A stretch of DNA of 14,989 nucleotides from Planctomycetota bacterium (GTDB taxonomy: Bacteria > Planctomycetota > UBA1135). The stretch is taken from positions 1-14,989 of the forward strand of contig JAKVCF010000012.1 in assembly GCA_022447335.1 (NCBI GenBank), written 5' to 3'. A model generated the notes under the pieces. The model saw nothing but the letters and a program-made list of their open reading frames with translations. It searched no databases and was not told where the DNA came from. Positions within the stretch are counted from its first letter, which is position 1. Each line of letters opens with the position of its first letter. Shown here piece after piece: positions 7,665-13,822 of the stretch. The position numbers were made by a program, and so were the translations under genes.

Positions 7665-8410
7665 GCTGTCTGCAGGCTCCGATAGGCCACGGCTGCGGCT
7701 ACGAAACGCGAAAAGAGGGCTCGACTCGCGTCTGAATCGGGGGCGCGCTCGGGATGCCACTGTACTCCAAGTGCGAAGGTTGCTGTGGGGACTTCAATGG
7801 CTTCAAGTGTGCCGTCCGGGGCCCATCCGACTGCGCGCATGCCTCCGGGTACGAGTGCACCTTCGGGCTTGCCTGTATCGGTAAGTGCTTGGTGATGGAA
7901 GGAGGGGACCGAGAACTCTGTGGAACCAATGATTTCGGCCATTTTGCTATCGGATTCGAGTCGCACGGCATGCTTAATACCTTTGCCATGGTCCGCGTGC
8001 GTCGCGATGTGTTGGTCGAAGCCAGCATCTTGGGTGAGCCCCATCATCTGCATGCCGAAGCACACCGCGAGAAGAGGCATGTCCCGTTCCAGAACGAGGC
8101 ACGTTAGTCCCAGGTTCATGCCCTGTTGTTCCAGTGGCACTGGCTTGCATTCGGGAGTCGGGGCTGGGCCACCGAAGGCGCGCAGGTCGGCATCGTCACC
8201 TCCCGTGGTCAGTACGCCATCCAGGCCGTCCAGAATACGTGGCAAATCTGCAGCTGGAGTGTCACCCGGGATCAAAACTGGAATTGCTCCAGCCTCACGC
8301 AGGCATGCGCTGTAGTCAGTGAACAACTGGTAGCGACGGCGGCCTTCGTACCACGGGGTGTCCAGGACTTCGGTCGTTAACCCGATCAGCACGCGCGAGT
8401 CGGCTGGCAT
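7661..8410 (-). CDS. Class I glutamine amidotransferase, gamma-glutamyl-GABA hydrolase (PuuD) family
   Basis: A 249-aa cytosolic hydrolase of the peptidase C26/PuuD family (E. coli PuuD has 254). Family members cleave gamma-glutamyl amides, for example gamma-glutamyl-GABA in putrescine breakdown, but substrates vary. It opens with VLIGLTTE and has the family's DGVLTTGGDDADLRAFGG segment (64-81). The nucleophile elbow is AVCFGMQ (Cys117), followed by SFHHQAL (170-176) and the catalytic GVQWHPE (His219, Glu221). The frame is open for 123 codons upstream, but that sequence lies antisense to the exchanger gene and is not part of the family. ATG 8410 has no Shine-Dalgarno sequence and lies just after a -10-like TAGTAT. 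It is the first gene of the leftward operon, and no other putrescine-pathway genes are nearby, so the exact substrate is uncertain. Confidence 0.87.
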   Translation of the reverse strand: MPADSRVLIGLTTEVLDTPWYEGRRRYQLFTDYSACLREAGAIPVLIPGDTPAADLPRILDGLDGVLTTGGDDADLRAFGGPAPTPECKPVPLEQQGMNLGLTCLVLERDMPLLAVCFGMQMMGLTQDAGFDQHIATHADHGKGIKHAVRLESDSKMAEIIGSTEFSVPSFHHQALTDTGKPEGALVPGGMRAVGWAPDGTLEAIEVPTATFALGVQWHPERAPDSDASRALFSRFVAAAVAYRSLQTA

Positions 8411-8416
8411 AGACCC

Positions 8417-8423
8417 TATACTA
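8417..8423. promoter_or_regulatory. Candidate symmetric, bidirectional -10 element
   Basis: TATACTA lies in the 22-base gap between two divergent starts. On the plus strand it gives TATACT (8417-8422), ten bases before the GTG of the exchanger. On the minus strand it gives TAGTAT (8423-8418), seven bases before the ATG of the amidotransferase. Neither direction has a good -35; any -35 would lie inside the opposite gene. Both transcripts would be leaderless or nearly so. Confidence 0.45.
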
Positions 8424-8432
8424 GGCGGCCCC

Positions 8433-9419
8433 GTGGACCTTCTGTACTTGTTCCTCGGCCTAGGTGGCCTACTGGTCGGCGCTGAGATGGCGGTTGGCGG
8501 CTCACTCGGCCTCGCGAAACGCTTTGGTTGGCCTTCGTGGGTGGCGGGTGTGGTTCTGCTTGCGCTCGGAACCTCGCTACCCGAGTTTTTCGTCGCGCTG
8601 GCATCGGCTCCGCAACACCCTGGGCTGGCACTGGGCACTGTGTTCGGTTCGAACGCAATCAATGTGGGCGGTGTGCTGGGTTTGATGCTGGTGTTGCAGC
8701 GGAAGGGTGGGATACCGTTGGCCGACGCACGGCCCGAAATCTTGTTCGCACTGCTAGCGGGCAGTGGCCTAGCCTTCATTGCCTTTGGTCAGGCCGAAAT
8801 AAACGTGGTAGCCAGCGGGCTGCTACTTGGTCTATTTGGCTTGGTTTTGGGTTCCAGTTTGTGCGTCGGTACGGCTAGCGCTCCAGAGGAAAATCCCGAT
8901 GACAAGTTGGACTTGGCCAGCAAGGGTGAAGAAGAGCCTATACCGCTATTGCGTTCAAGTTTGCTTGCATTGGCCGGCTTTGCCATGTTGGCGCTGGCTT
9001 CGAACTGGTTCCTGCGCGGTGCGCTCAACTTGGCAGATTTGTTGGGCTGGGACACAGGATTTGCAGGTTTCATGATCGCAGCGGCTGGGACCTCGGCGCC
9101 CGAGTTTTTCACCAGCATTCAGGCCATGCGGAAGGGGCACGTGGGCGCGGTCTTTGGCAATGTGCTCGGCTCCAATGCCTTCAATCTACTGCTGGTGGGA
9201 GGTACGGCTGGCGTGCTGGCCGAGGTCACGATTGATGCGATCGAGATCTATCCTCAGTTGTGGGTCAATCTCGCAGCCAGTGCGGTCCTGGCGCTGCCCC
9301 TATTTATCCGTCGCGAGGGTGGGCGCCGCACGAAAATCGGCGTTGCGGCCGGTTTCCTGCTGATTGGTGGCTGGATGGTGGCTGCGTACTGGATTGCGGT
9401 CGGCAGCGGGTCGATCTGA
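8433..9419 (+). CDS. CaCA-family sodium/calcium (cation) exchanger, YrbG-like
   Basis: An inner-membrane antiporter of 328 aa with the internal repeat typical of the Ca2+/cation antiporter superfamily. The first repeat has GTSLPE (46-51) and GSNAIN (72-77); the second has GTSAPE (219-224) and GSNAFN (246-251). The conserved Glu residues (51 and 224) are the expected ion ligands. The halves are joined by a charged, acidic cytoplasmic linker (about 148-170). About ten membrane segments are expected. GTG 8433 was chosen because the first membrane helix begins directly there and the 25 codons upstream overlap the divergent amidotransferase. No Shine-Dalgarno sequence is present. lpxD follows after 27 bases. 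The family call is firm, but the transported ions (Na/Ca or K-dependent) cannot be read from sequence. Confidence 0.9.
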   Translation: MDLLYLFLGLGGLLVGAEMAVGGSLGLAKRFGWPSWVAGVVLLALGTSLPEFFVALASAPQHPGLALGTVFGSNAINVGGVLGLMLVLQRKGGIPLADARPEILFALLAGSGLAFIAFGQAEINVVASGLLLGLFGLVLGSSLCVGTASAPEENPDDKLDLASKGEEEPIPLLRSSLLALAGFAMLALASNWFLRGALNLADLLGWDTGFAGFMIAAAGTSAPEFFTSIQAMRKGHVGAVFGNVLGSNAFNLLLVGGTAGVLAEVTIDAIEIYPQLWVNLAASAVLALPLFIRREGGRRTKIGVAAGFLLIGGWMVAAYWIAVGSGSI

Positions 9420-9439
9420 GCCCGAGCGAGTCGTATAAC
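9411..9439 (+). promoter_or_regulatory. Candidate lpxD promoter
   Basis: TATAAC at 9434-9439 is a good -10 (5 of 6). It is preceded at 17 bases by a weak -35-like TCGATC (9411-9416) that overlaps the end of the exchanger gene. The ATG of lpxD starts eight bases after the -10, so a transcript from here would be leaderless. Read-through from the exchanger gene is also possible. Confidence 0.4.
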
Positions 9440-9446
9440 CAGAGCT

Positions 9447-10412
9447 ATGAAGTTCTGCGCCCCTGCGCCGGAGAATGATCGCCCGTTGAGCGCGACCGAG
9501 GTCGCTTTGATGCTCGACGGCACGCTCGATGGCGATGGTAATCATGCAATTACAGGTGTTTCGGAGCTAGCGGCTGCGGTCGATGATCAAGCGAGCTATT
9601 GGCTTCCCCGCAGTTCAGTCGGAGGTTGTGCGGCGGGTTTGGTGCTGGTGCCGCAGGAAGCCGAGCTTCCCGAAGAACTTATGACGAGGCCAGCGCGCGT
9701 CGCAGTGGCGCGTCCCGACCTCGCGGCCGCTCTCTTGGCGCAGCACTTCGATCTGGCTCGTCCACGTTGGACCGGAGTACATGAACGAGCCTTTATCGAT
9801 CCGACGGCAACGCTCGGCGAAGGATGCACGGTGCACGCAGGAGCCTGGATTGGGCCGGGTTGTAAGCTCGGTGCGGGCTGCGAGATTCATCCCAACGTGG
9901 TGGTCGAGGCAGGCACTCTTCTTGGTATAGGCTGTACGGTTCACGCTAACAGCGTGCTCGGTGCAGATGGTTTCGGTTACGTCTGGAGTGGCAGTAAGCA
10001 TGAGAAGGTGCCTCAGCAAGGATGCGTCGAAGTGGGTGATGGAGTTGAGATTGGCGCCTGCACAACCATCGACCGCGGGACGTATGGCGTGACTGTGATC
10101 GGTGACGGCTGCATTCTGGACAACCAAGTTCAGATAGGCCACAATTGCGTGTTAGGCCGCTTTGTAGTGCTGTGTGCACAAGTGGGGCTGGCAGGTAGCA
10201 CTACGATTGGCGATGGTGCGGTGCTTGGCGGTCGCGCGGCTTCTTCTGGCCACCTACACATTGGCGCTGGAGTGCGCATGGCGGGGGCGGCGGTAGCCAC
10301 TAAAGATATTCCCGATGGGCTGACAGTCGGGGGCTACCCGGCCTGGGAGCTCACGAGCGAGACGCGTGCGATTGCGCGCTTGCGTCGGCTGATTCGCGAA
10401 TCGCGCAGTTAG
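9447..10412 (+). CDS. lpxD: UDP-3-O-acylglucosamine N-acyltransferase (LpxD)
   Basis: Adds the N-linked 3-hydroxyacyl chain in the third step of lipid A synthesis, using acyl-ACP, at the cytoplasmic side of the inner membrane. The 321-aa protein (E. coli 341) has an N-terminal uridine-binding domain (about 10-105) and a left-handed beta-helix of hexapeptide repeats (about 112-295). It ends in a helical C-terminus. Diagnostic motifs are SVLGADGFGY (169-178), VPQQGCVEVGDGVEIGA (188-204), IDRGT (208-212), and DNQVQIGHN (225-233) with the catalytic His232 (His239 in E. coli). Other Lpx genes are absent nearby, so this copy is outside the usual lpxD-fabZ-lpxA cluster, and an extra LpxD paralogue elsewhere is possible. 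Its TAG stop shares bases with the TAA stop of the convergent Nudix gene. Confidence 0.93.
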   Translation: MKFCAPAPENDRPLSATEVALMLDGTLDGDGNHAITGVSELAAAVDDQASYWLPRSSVGGCAAGLVLVPQEAELPEELMTRPARVAVARPDLAAALLAQHFDLARPRWTGVHERAFIDPTATLGEGCTVHAGAWIGPGCKLGAGCEIHPNVVVEAGTLLGIGCTVHANSVLGADGFGYVWSGSKHEKVPQQGCVEVGDGVEIGACTTIDRGTYGVTVIGDGCILDNQVQIGHNCVLGRFVVLCAQVGLAGSTTIGDGAVLGGRAASSGHLHIGAGVRMAGAAVATKDIPDGLTVGGYPAWELTSETRAIARLRRLIRESRS

Positions 10413-10867
10413 GCCGCGAGTTGCCAGTGCAGTTGCAGCAGGTTCTGGCGGTGTACCGATAGGCCGAGCTGCCGCAGAGCTTGTTCAAAGGGCATCCAAT
10501 CGAGCGCCGCCGCACGTGATCGATTGGGATCGAGCGTGGGGGCGTGGCGCAAGCTGAAGCCAACTGGCCAGCCGATCAGCTGCAGGTCGCCGATGTCCTC
10601 CTCAACCCCAGGGGCCGGGAGTAGCAGGTCGAAGGCCTGGGTTAGGCCGACCTCGTTTCGCACCGCGCGCCGCGCGGCCAGGCTGAGGTCTTCGTGGTGA
10701 CCAACGGCCTGGACCACGGGGCGCCAGAGTGAGTCGGGTTGGCGGCTAGGGCGAAGCAACAGGTATTCCGGTCCCGTCGCGGTCCGCCGAAAGACGAAGA
10801 CATTCACTTCGTGGCGGACGCCTTGATCGCCGAGGTCACTCGGCTGGAAACGGGTTTCCTTTTTCAT
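10409..10867 (-). CDS. Nudix-fold protein with a degenerate Nudix box
   Basis: A 152-aa protein of Nudix size. The N-terminal part reads as the first beta strands (VNVFVFRRTATGPEYLLLRP) followed by SLWRPVVQAVGHHED, as in NudB/MutT-like hydrolases. These cleave nucleoside diphosphate derivatives. The 23-residue box would run from 53 to 75. It keeps Glu59, Arg67, Val69, Glu72, Gly74 and Leu75, but has Gln53 for Gly, Ala68 for the first catalytic Glu of REUxEE, and Asn71 for the next. Catalysis may therefore be weak or lost, and the protein could be a binding or regulatory form. It has a strong AAGGAGG upstream of its ATG. It is convergent with lpxD and divergent from folC. No substrate can be assigned. 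Confidence 0.8.
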   Translation of the reverse strand: MKKETRFQPSDLGDQGVRHEVNVFVFRRTATGPEYLLLRPSRQPDSLWRPVVQAVGHHEDLSLAARRAVRNEVGLTQAFDLLLPAPGVEEDIGDLQLIGWPVGFSLRHAPTLDPNRSRAAALDWMPFEQALRQLGLSVHRQNLLQLHWQLAA

Positions 10868-10870
10868 GCG

Positions 10871-10877
10871 CCTCCTT
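10871..10877 (-). promoter_or_regulatory. Strong Shine-Dalgarno sequence of the Nudix gene
   Basis: AAGGAGG on the minus strand, three bases before ATG 10867. It fixes that start. It is the clearest ribosome binding site in the window, where several other genes have none, so the organism uses both leadered and apparently leaderless initiation. Confidence 0.75.
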
Positions 10878-10881
10878 GGTC

Positions 10882-10888
10882 TAGACTA
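10882..10888. promoter_or_regulatory. Candidate symmetric, bidirectional -10 element
   Basis: TAGACTA gives TAGACT on the plus strand (towards folC, 25 bases before its ATG) and TAGTCT on the minus strand (towards the Nudix gene, 15 bases before its ATG). The minus transcript would begin just before the AAGGAGG ribosome binding site. The arrangement matches that at 8417-8423. No convincing -35 is seen on either side. Confidence 0.4.
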
Positions 10889-10912
10889 CCTTGCAATCCT
10901 GGTTGACGAGTA

Positions 10913-12145
10913 ATGGACCTGGAACTAACCAGACTATTTGCGGAGCTGGCAGCGCGTACCGACTACGAGCACTGCGAGCGTCCACGCGCCTCGCGCTTGT
11001 CTAACGAGCCGGTGGCTAGGCTTTTGGAAGCGCTAGGTCGGCCGCAGGACCAGCCAATTGCTCTGCATGTTGCTGGATCCAAGGGCAAGGGCAGTACCGC
11101 CGCTTTTCTAGCTGCTGGCTTGCGCGCTGCCGGGCACCGGGTGGGAGTTTACAGCTCCCCACACTTGTCTGATTGGCGAGAAAGGGCCACGATCAACGGA
11201 GACTTTGCTCCAGATGCGTCCTGGATTCGCTCACTGAACGTCGTATTGGCCGCTTGCAGTGGAGACGAGACCTTTTTCGACCTCTTGACTGCTGCAGCTT
11301 TGCACTTATTCACCGCGGAGGGCTGCACGGCGACTGTGATCGAAGTGGGCTTGGGGGGACGATATGACTCAACGCGCGTGCTTCGGCCGGTCGCTGCTCT
11401 CGTGACCTCGATTGAGCGTGAGCACGAGGGTGTGCTTGGGCCTGGACTTGCGCAGATTGCTTGGAACAAGGCTGGGATTTATGTACCAGGTTGTCCAGCT
11501 TTTGCTGCTGCTGGCTTGCCTGTCGAGGCCGCAGAAGTGCTACGGGCTGAGGCGATCCGGGTGGGCGAGGAGCTGAAGATTGCTCCCGAGCAGGAAGCTG
11601 CCGGCGCGAAGCTCGAGCCGGCGCATCAGCGACGTAACCACGCGCTCGCGGCGATGGTCTTGGACGTTCTTGGCTGTGGCGGCTTTTTTCGCTCGCTCGA
11701 CGCTAATCAGATTCGTTTAGAGGGTCGCTTTGAAGAGCGTTGGCTGCCGGATGGGCGGCGTGTTGTGTTGGACACGGCTCACAGTGAAAACTCGCTTGTC
11801 GCTACGTTGGAGTTGTTCCGCCGCCGGTACCATAAAGAGTCGCGTGGGGTTTTCCTTGCGCTCCGTGACGACAAGGACCCACGCGAACTTGCGGCGGCGC
11901 TTCGAGATCGGCTCGGGCCTCGACCACAAGACGAATGCTGGTGGACGTGTCCCGCTGGCGATCATCCACGCTCTGCCGATCCGGAAAGCTTGGCTCAAGC
12001 CTTTAACGCTCAGTCGCTGGCGACGCCGTCGCTGCCACAATCTCCTAATGTCTTGCTGGTAACCGGCTCGACTTATCTTGTTGGCGAGCTTCGGCCGCAG
12101 CCCCTGGCCGACGAGCCTGTTTCTGCCACCATTCAAGATGACTGA
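10913..12145 (+). CDS. folC: Bifunctional folylpolyglutamate synthase / dihydrofolate synthase (FolC)
   Basis: A cytosolic Mur-ligase-type enzyme that adds Glu to dihydropteroate and to folates, using ATP. The 410-aa protein (E. coli 422) has the P-loop HVAGSKGKGST (52-62), SSPHL (81-85), the EVGLGGRYDST segment (144-154) and IAWNKAGI with Lys186. The C-terminal ligase domain begins near VVLDTAHSENS (284-294). Several positions differ from the E. coli form: GSKGKGS for GTNGKGS, EREHEG for the usual LDH segment, and DTAHSEN for DGAHNP. Similar variants exist among eukaryotic and other bacterial FolC/FPGS proteins, so function is probably kept. The start ATG 10913 has only a weak purine-rich GACGAG upstream. 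The 3' end overlaps ispH by 8 bases. No folP or accD neighbour is present. Confidence 0.9.
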   Translation: MDLELTRLFAELAARTDYEHCERPRASRLSNEPVARLLEALGRPQDQPIALHVAGSKGKGSTAAFLAAGLRAAGHRVGVYSSPHLSDWRERATINGDFAPDASWIRSLNVVLAACSGDETFFDLLTAAALHLFTAEGCTATVIEVGLGGRYDSTRVLRPVAALVTSIEREHEGVLGPGLAQIAWNKAGIYVPGCPAFAAAGLPVEAAEVLRAEAIRVGEELKIAPEQEAAGAKLEPAHQRRNHALAAMVLDVLGCGGFFRSLDANQIRLEGRFEERWLPDGRRVVLDTAHSENSLVATLELFRRRYHKESRGVFLALRDDKDPRELAAALRDRLGPRPQDECWWTCPAGDHPRSADPESLAQAFNAQSLATPSLPQSPNVLLVTGSTYLVGELRPQPLADEPVSATIQDD

Positions 12146-13313
12146 CGAATCGCACCCGACCGACGTTCGTATGAGTTACCGCGACCCGTTGGTCGAGCGG
12201 TTGCGTGCTGATGGACGCTTGCAGGTGGGTCGCCTCGAATTGTTACTCCCCCAGAACTTTGGATTCTGCTGGGGAGTCGACCGTGCGCTTGCCATCGTTG
12301 AAAAAGCGCGGCATGAGCATAGCGGGCGTCGTATGTGGCTTCTCAACTCGCTTATTCACAACCCGCGTGTGAACACGGATATGCGTGCCAATGGGATAGG
12401 ATTCTTGAAAGGCGAGCACGCCACCGAAGGCGCGATGGAATCGCTGACCAAAAACGATGTTGTTATCGTCCCGGCTTTCTCGGCCGAGGTAGAGGACATG
12501 CAGGAGCTTGAAACGCGTGGTGTAGATCTGGTCGATACCACTTGCCCGTGGGTGATCAAGCCTCACAAGCGTACGCTGAAGTACCTACGGGAGGGTTTCA
12601 CCACTGTGATTCATGGTACGGTCGACCACGAAGAGACGCGTGCGACTTGTTCGTTGGTTCAGCACGAGGGTGGTCACTACATCGTGGTACACGATCTTTG
12701 CGAAGCTGGCGCGCTCGGCGAGGTGCTAAGAGAAAAGATCGATTTCGGAGAACTTCGGCGCATTCTGCACCCCGAGGCCTTTTCGTCTGGTTTTGATGCT
12801 GAGGTACATCTGGAGCGGATTGGGATTATCAATCAGACGACGATGCTGGCGAGCGAATCGCGTGCAATTGGTGATTTGCTGCGTGATGCTTTGCTGGAGC
12901 GCGATGGCGATTCGGGCTTGGAGGAGAATTTCCGTGACTTTGACACAATATGTCGTGCCACGCAGGACAACCAAGACGCTGCTATTGCGGTAATTGACGG
13001 GCAACCCGACCTCTTTCTCGTAGTGGGTGGTTACGATTCGTCCAATACGAAAAACTTGGCACGTGTCGGCGACGCGCAGAACATTCCTTCCTACCACGTC
13101 GAAGGGCCAGATTCGGTGGACGAAGTACTGTCCTTTCGTGATCGTGCCAGCGGTGAGATTCAGCGAGCTGAGAATTGGTTGCCGCAGGAAGGTCCGCTTA
13201 GGGTGGCGTTTACGGCTGGGGCAAGTACACCCGATACAATTCTGGGTCGCGTGATTCGCCGTGTAGCCGAGCTGGCAGGTGAGTCGCTCCCTGATTCGCG
13301 GCTGACGGTTTAG
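12138..13313 (+). CDS. ispH: 4-Hydroxy-3-methylbut-2-enyl diphosphate reductase, long cyanobacterial/plant-like type (IspH)
   Basis: An iron-sulfur enzyme that makes IPP and DMAPP from HMBPP, the last step of the MEP isoprenoid pathway. It is 391 aa, much longer than E. coli IspH (316). The three cluster cysteines are Cys44 (FGFCWGVDRA), Cys136 (DTTCPWV) and Cys272 (TICRATQDNQDA). Other conserved sites are IHNP (73-76), HEE (164-166) with the catalytic Glu166, NQTTML (232-237), GGYDSSNT (297-304) and TAGASTPD (359-366). The NQTTML, TIC-ATQ-QDA and NWLP motifs and the insertion around 170-225 match the cyanobacterial and plant form from memory. ATG 12138 lies inside the end of folC and was chosen over ATG 12171 because of this coupling; no Shine-Dalgarno sequence is seen. 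It is convergent with the response regulator, with shared stop bases. Confidence 0.92.
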   Translation: MTDESHPTDVRMSYRDPLVERLRADGRLQVGRLELLLPQNFGFCWGVDRALAIVEKARHEHSGRRMWLLNSLIHNPRVNTDMRANGIGFLKGEHATEGAMESLTKNDVVIVPAFSAEVEDMQELETRGVDLVDTTCPWVIKPHKRTLKYLREGFTTVIHGTVDHEETRATCSLVQHEGGHYIVVHDLCEAGALGEVLREKIDFGELRRILHPEAFSSGFDAEVHLERIGIINQTTMLASESRAIGDLLRDALLERDGDSGLEENFRDFDTICRATQDNQDAAIAVIDGQPDLFLVVGGYDSSNTKNLARVGDAQNIPSYHVEGPDSVDEVLSFRDRASGEIQRAENWLPQEGPLRVAFTAGASTPDTILGRVIRRVAELAGESLPDSRLTV

Positions 13314-13675
13314 TTCAGCGCTGCGTCGATTGCGGTGAGGAGTTCTTCGAAGTCGAAGGGTTTCTCCAGTGCAACTACTGCGCCCATAGCTTTAGCGACT
13401 TGTAGATAATTTCCGGTGCGTAGGCGACCGCCGCCCGAGATTGCGATGATCGGCAGATCAGGATGGGTGCTACGTGTGATGCGGATGATTTCGAGTCCAT
13501 CTTGGTCTGGCATCACGATGTCTGTGACCATCAGGTCAAAAAGCTCTCCAGTCAGTGCCGTTTCGGCTGCGCGGCCATCGGCCGCGAGCACGACTTTATG
13601 ACCCTTTATCTCTAGCAGCCTTTGCAGCGTGCTTCGGAGTTCGGGATCGTCGTCGACGACGAGGCTGCGACTCAC
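13310..13675 (-). CDS. Single-domain response regulator (CheY-like receiver)
   Basis: A 121-aa stand-alone receiver domain that takes phosphate from a histidine kinase. It has the acidic pocket VVDDDP (Asp8-Asp10), the phospho-acceptor Asp52 in VTDIVMPDQDG, the switch Ser80 in AISGG and Lys105 in LEKPF. The whole length is the receiver, with no DNA-binding or output domain, so it must act through a protein partner or in a phosphorelay. The start is GTG 13675; no ATG fits the first beta strand and no Shine-Dalgarno sequence is seen. It is divergent from the histidine kinase gene, which suggests but does not prove that they form a pair. Its TAA stop shares bases with the TAG stop of ispH. Confidence 0.9.
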   Translation of the reverse strand: MSRSLVVDDDPELRSTLQRLLEIKGHKVVLAADGRAAETALTGELFDLMVTDIVMPDQDGLEIIRITRSTHPDLPIIAISGGGRLRTGNYLQVAKAMGAVVALEKPFDFEELLTAIDAALN

Positions 13676-13822
13676 GGAAGGAAGTGGGGCCCTGGGGACA
13701 AAAGGAATTAGGGCTCAATTAGCTAGTTTAGCACCTAGAAGCCGCATTTTTTAGCAGTAAGATTTGCTCAAGCAGGGGTAGGGCGGTGTCCGATAGACCT
13801 TTGTCTTTTGTGCGTGCGCAGG
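13676..13822. promoter_or_regulatory. Divergent intergenic region between response regulator and histidine kinase
   Basis: This 147-base gap is the longest in the window and must hold the start signals for both genes. Its middle (about 13700-13765) is clearly richer in A and T than its surroundings. TAGTTTA at 13724-13730 gives TAAACT on the minus strand, 49 bases before the regulator GTG. TAAGAT at 13758-13763 could serve the kinase. I saw no good -35 hexamers and no convincing operator or terminator. Confidence 0.35.

Noticed and set aside
8411..8779. 123-codon upstream extension of the amidotransferase frame
   Set aside because: It lies antisense to the exchanger gene, is rich in Pro/Ser/Thr without family similarity, and the PuuD family begins at the VLIGLTTE stretch right after ATG 8410.
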